A stretch of 64,000 nt of DNA from JACKJP01 sp050249695 (GTDB taxonomy: Bacteria > Pseudomonadota > Alphaproteobacteria > Rhizobiales > Tepidamorphaceae). The translations under genes and the position numbers were made by a program. Below, one piece after another: positions 62,576-64,000 of the stretch. The first letter of the stretch is position 1. Every line of letters begins with the position of its first letter. The notes beneath the pieces are model-generated. The model saw only the letters and a list, made by a program, of their open reading frames with translations. It was not told the DNA's origin and did not search any database. Location of the stretch: the NCBI GenBank assembly GCA_050249695.1, contig JBFWQA010000006.1:62001-126000 (forward strand), in the 5' to 3' direction.

Positions 62576-62932
62576 ATGGATATCGGCGATTTCAACGGCT
62601 TCTGCGCCTCGCTGCCGGCCACCACCCATGTGGTCCAATGGCGCGGCGCGCATGTCTGGAAAATCGGCGGCAAGGTCTTCGCAATCGCTCATGACGCGGC
62701 GGACGGGCAATGCGCCGTCACCTTCAAGACGAGCGTCATGAGCTACGAGATCCTGAAGGACCAGCCTGGCTGCAGGCCCGCGCCGTATCTTGCCTCACGC
62801 GGCATGAAGTGGATCCAGCGCACCGGGGCGCAGAGCATGGATGACGCGGCGCTGTGCGACTACCTGCGGCAAAGCCATGCCCTTGTCGCCGCGGGTCTTT
62901 CGAAAAAGGCGCGGGGGACGCTCGGCTTATGA
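62576..62932 (+). CDS. MmcQ/YjbR-family DNA-binding protein
   Basis: 118 residues with the YjbR fold: FCASLPATTHVVQWRGAHVWKIGGKVFAIAHD, FKTSVMSYEILKDQPGCRPAPYLASRGMKWIQ and a final YLRQSHALVAAGLSKKAR. CyaY-like structure; members bind DNA in some cases, but the role is unknown. It lies after the clpB terminator, so it probably has its own promoter. Confidence 0.9.
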   Translation: MDIGDFNGFCASLPATTHVVQWRGAHVWKIGGKVFAIAHDAADGQCAVTFKTSVMSYEILKDQPGCRPAPYLASRGMKWIQRTGAQSMDDAALCDYLRQSHALVAAGLSKKARGTLGL

Positions 62933-63021
62933 GACCGGGCGCCGGCTACATTACGGCGAATTCATCGAATGAGCATGTCGGGTCGATGGTATTTTTGTGC
63001 GCCGCACACTAAATTGTACCC

Positions 63022-64000
63022 ATGAGCCAGACATACAAAGCATCGGCAAAGTCCGGCAGGGACGCGCAGCCCGCACCGAAAAACCGGGACGACATCATCC
63101 TCGTCCTCCAGGGCGGCGGGGCGTTGGGGGCCTATCAGGCCGGTGCCTATGAGGCACTGGCGGACGCAGGCTATGCGCCCGAACGCATCGCCGGCATCTC
63201 GATCGGCGCGATCAACGGCGCGATCATCGCCGGCAATCCGCCGGAACGCCGCGTGGAAAGGCTTCGCCGGTTCTGGCAACGCGTCTCCTCCCGCGATGTC
63301 GGCTGGCCCTTATCCAGCCACGGCGAATGGCGGAACGCCTTTGCCCAGGCAGCGGCCTTCAACTCGCTTCTCTGCGGGGTGCCGGGCTTCTTCACACCAC
63401 GCATCGCGCCACCCCTGTTCGCGCCGGCCGAGGATGTCACGCGGCTCGGCTACTACGATACGGAACCTCTACGCGAAACGCTGAGCGAGCTTGTCGACTT
63501 CGACTACCTCAATAGCGAAGGTCCGCGCCTTTCGGTCGGCGCGGTCAATATCCGCAGCGGCAATTTTGCTTATTTCGACTGCTGTCACAGGCCATTGAGC
63601 GAAGCGCACATCATGGCATCGGCCGCTTTGCCACCAGGCCTTCCGCCCGTCGAGATCGACGGGGAATATTATTGGGACGGCGGCATCGTGTCCAATACGC
63701 CGCTGCATCACGTGCTCGATTCGGGCCTCAGTCGGGCGACGACGGTTTTCCAGGTCGATCTGTTCAGCGCAAGGGGAACAATGCCGGGCACGCTGGCGGA
63801 CGCGGTGGAGCGGGAGAAGGAGATCCGCTATTCCAGCCGAACCCGCGATCATACACGGCAGATGGCGGAGCGCCTGAAGCTGCGCAGCGCCTTCGACCGG
63901 TTGCTCGACAAGTTGCCGCCTGAACTGGCGGCGGATCCGGACGTGGATCTCCTGCGCGGCGCGCGCCACGAGCCGGCGGTGACGATCATGCACCTGATCT
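63022..64000 (+). CDS. Patatin-like phospholipase (cut by window end)
   Basis: The first 326 codons are present; the end lies outside. The patatin core is complete: oxyanion loop LQGGGALGAYQAGAYEAL (29-46), GISIG with Ser60, and WDGG with Asp219. After about residue 235 the sequence (SARGTMPGTLADAVEREKEIRYSSRTRDHTRQM) matches the C-terminal extension of cytoplasmic patatins with DUF3734. There is no signal peptide, so it acts in the cytoplasm, unlike the lipoprotein patatin at 1355-2554. Such genes often sit near 3-hydroxybutyrate dehydrogenase; the next gene is not visible. Confidence 0.88.
   Translation, partial: MSQTYKASAKSGRDAQPAPKNRDDIILVLQGGGALGAYQAGAYEALADAGYAPERIAGISIGAINGAIIAGNPPERRVERLRRFWQRVSSRDVGWPLSSHGEWRNAFAQAAAFNSLLCGVPGFFTPRIAPPLFAPAEDVTRLGYYDTEPLRETLSELVDFDYLNSEGPRLSVGAVNIRSGNFAYFDCCHRPLSEAHIMASAALPPGLPPVEIDGEYYWDGGIVSNTPLHHVLDSGLSRATTVFQVDLFSARGTMPGTLADAVEREKEIRYSSRTRDHTRQMAERLKLRSAFDRLLDKLPPELAADPDVDLLRGARHEPAVTIMHLI

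Overview
The window is a GC-rich chromosomal segment from an alphaproteobacterium, most likely of the order Hyphomicrobiales (Rhizobiales). This rests on the encoded families: CobS/CobT cobaltochelatase, a long SUV3-like helicase next to an S4-domain protein, fdxA and carD, a DUF4167 protein beside prfA-prmC, and the ordering lysC-ptsP-prfA-prmC. I cannot name the genus. Almost all of the DNA is ordinary core genome, densely packed. There are many 4-base stop/start overlaps, one tRNA gene, and no phage, insertion sequence or CRISPR array that I can see.

Layout. 1-1350: the edge of a nitrogen-oxide respiration locus, with a truncated pseudoazurin gene, an NnrR-type Crp/Fnr regulator and a DUF1858 protein; two near-identical TTG-N8-CAA boxes sit upstream of the two minus-strand genes. 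1355-10800: a patatin lipoprotein, a membrane HAMP/PAS protein with a decayed kinase end, a penicillin-binding DD-carboxypeptidase, TusA, a FATP-type acyl-CoA synthetase coupled to a DUF924 gene, and a chemoreceptor. 10970-18330: a flippase plus a BioF2/FemAB-like acyltransferase, an MscK-like channel coupled to a CAP lipoprotein, a DUF2066 protein and an unknown polytopic membrane protein. 18334-22230: tRNA-Arg(CCT), a nuclease-like protein with altered active-site residues, an M48 lipoprotein protease, carD and fdxA.

22335-32890: the S4 protein (no usual start codon), the SUV3-like helicase, a DUF3108 protein, rpmB with a structured leader, a queuosine-precursor transporter, a phytase-like esterase, cobT-cobS and a J-domain protein. 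32967-38709: bolA, the aroK-aroB-corC operon, a tiny membrane protein, xerD and accA. 38884-46112: an L,D-transpeptidase, an SLC13 permease, secA and a parvulin. 46127-53540: a GNAT enzyme and MutT, a SAM methyltransferase, ComF, glutaredoxin, an omega-amidase-like hydrolase, a DUF1178 protein, ubiG and lysC. 53659-64000: ptsP, prfA, prmC, a DUF4167 protein, a MOSC protein, clpB, a YjbR-like protein and a patatin cut by the window end.

Together these genes serve central functions: translation and its quality control (rpmB, prfA, prmC, tRNA, S4 protein), protein export and folding (secA, parvulin, clpB), envelope building and remodelling (DD-carboxypeptidase, L,D-transpeptidase, flippase, proteases), shikimate, aspartate-family, fatty-acid, ubiquinone and cobalamin synthesis, and redox homeostasis. 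I found no clear new multi-gene system. The best leads are regulatory or concern divergent proteins: the paired NnrR-like boxes, the structured leaders of rpmB and carD, an AUA-only start on the S4 gene, a pseudo-kinase sensor, a nuclease-like protein lacking catalytic residues, and a polytopic membrane protein with membrane-edge Asp/Glu/His motifs.
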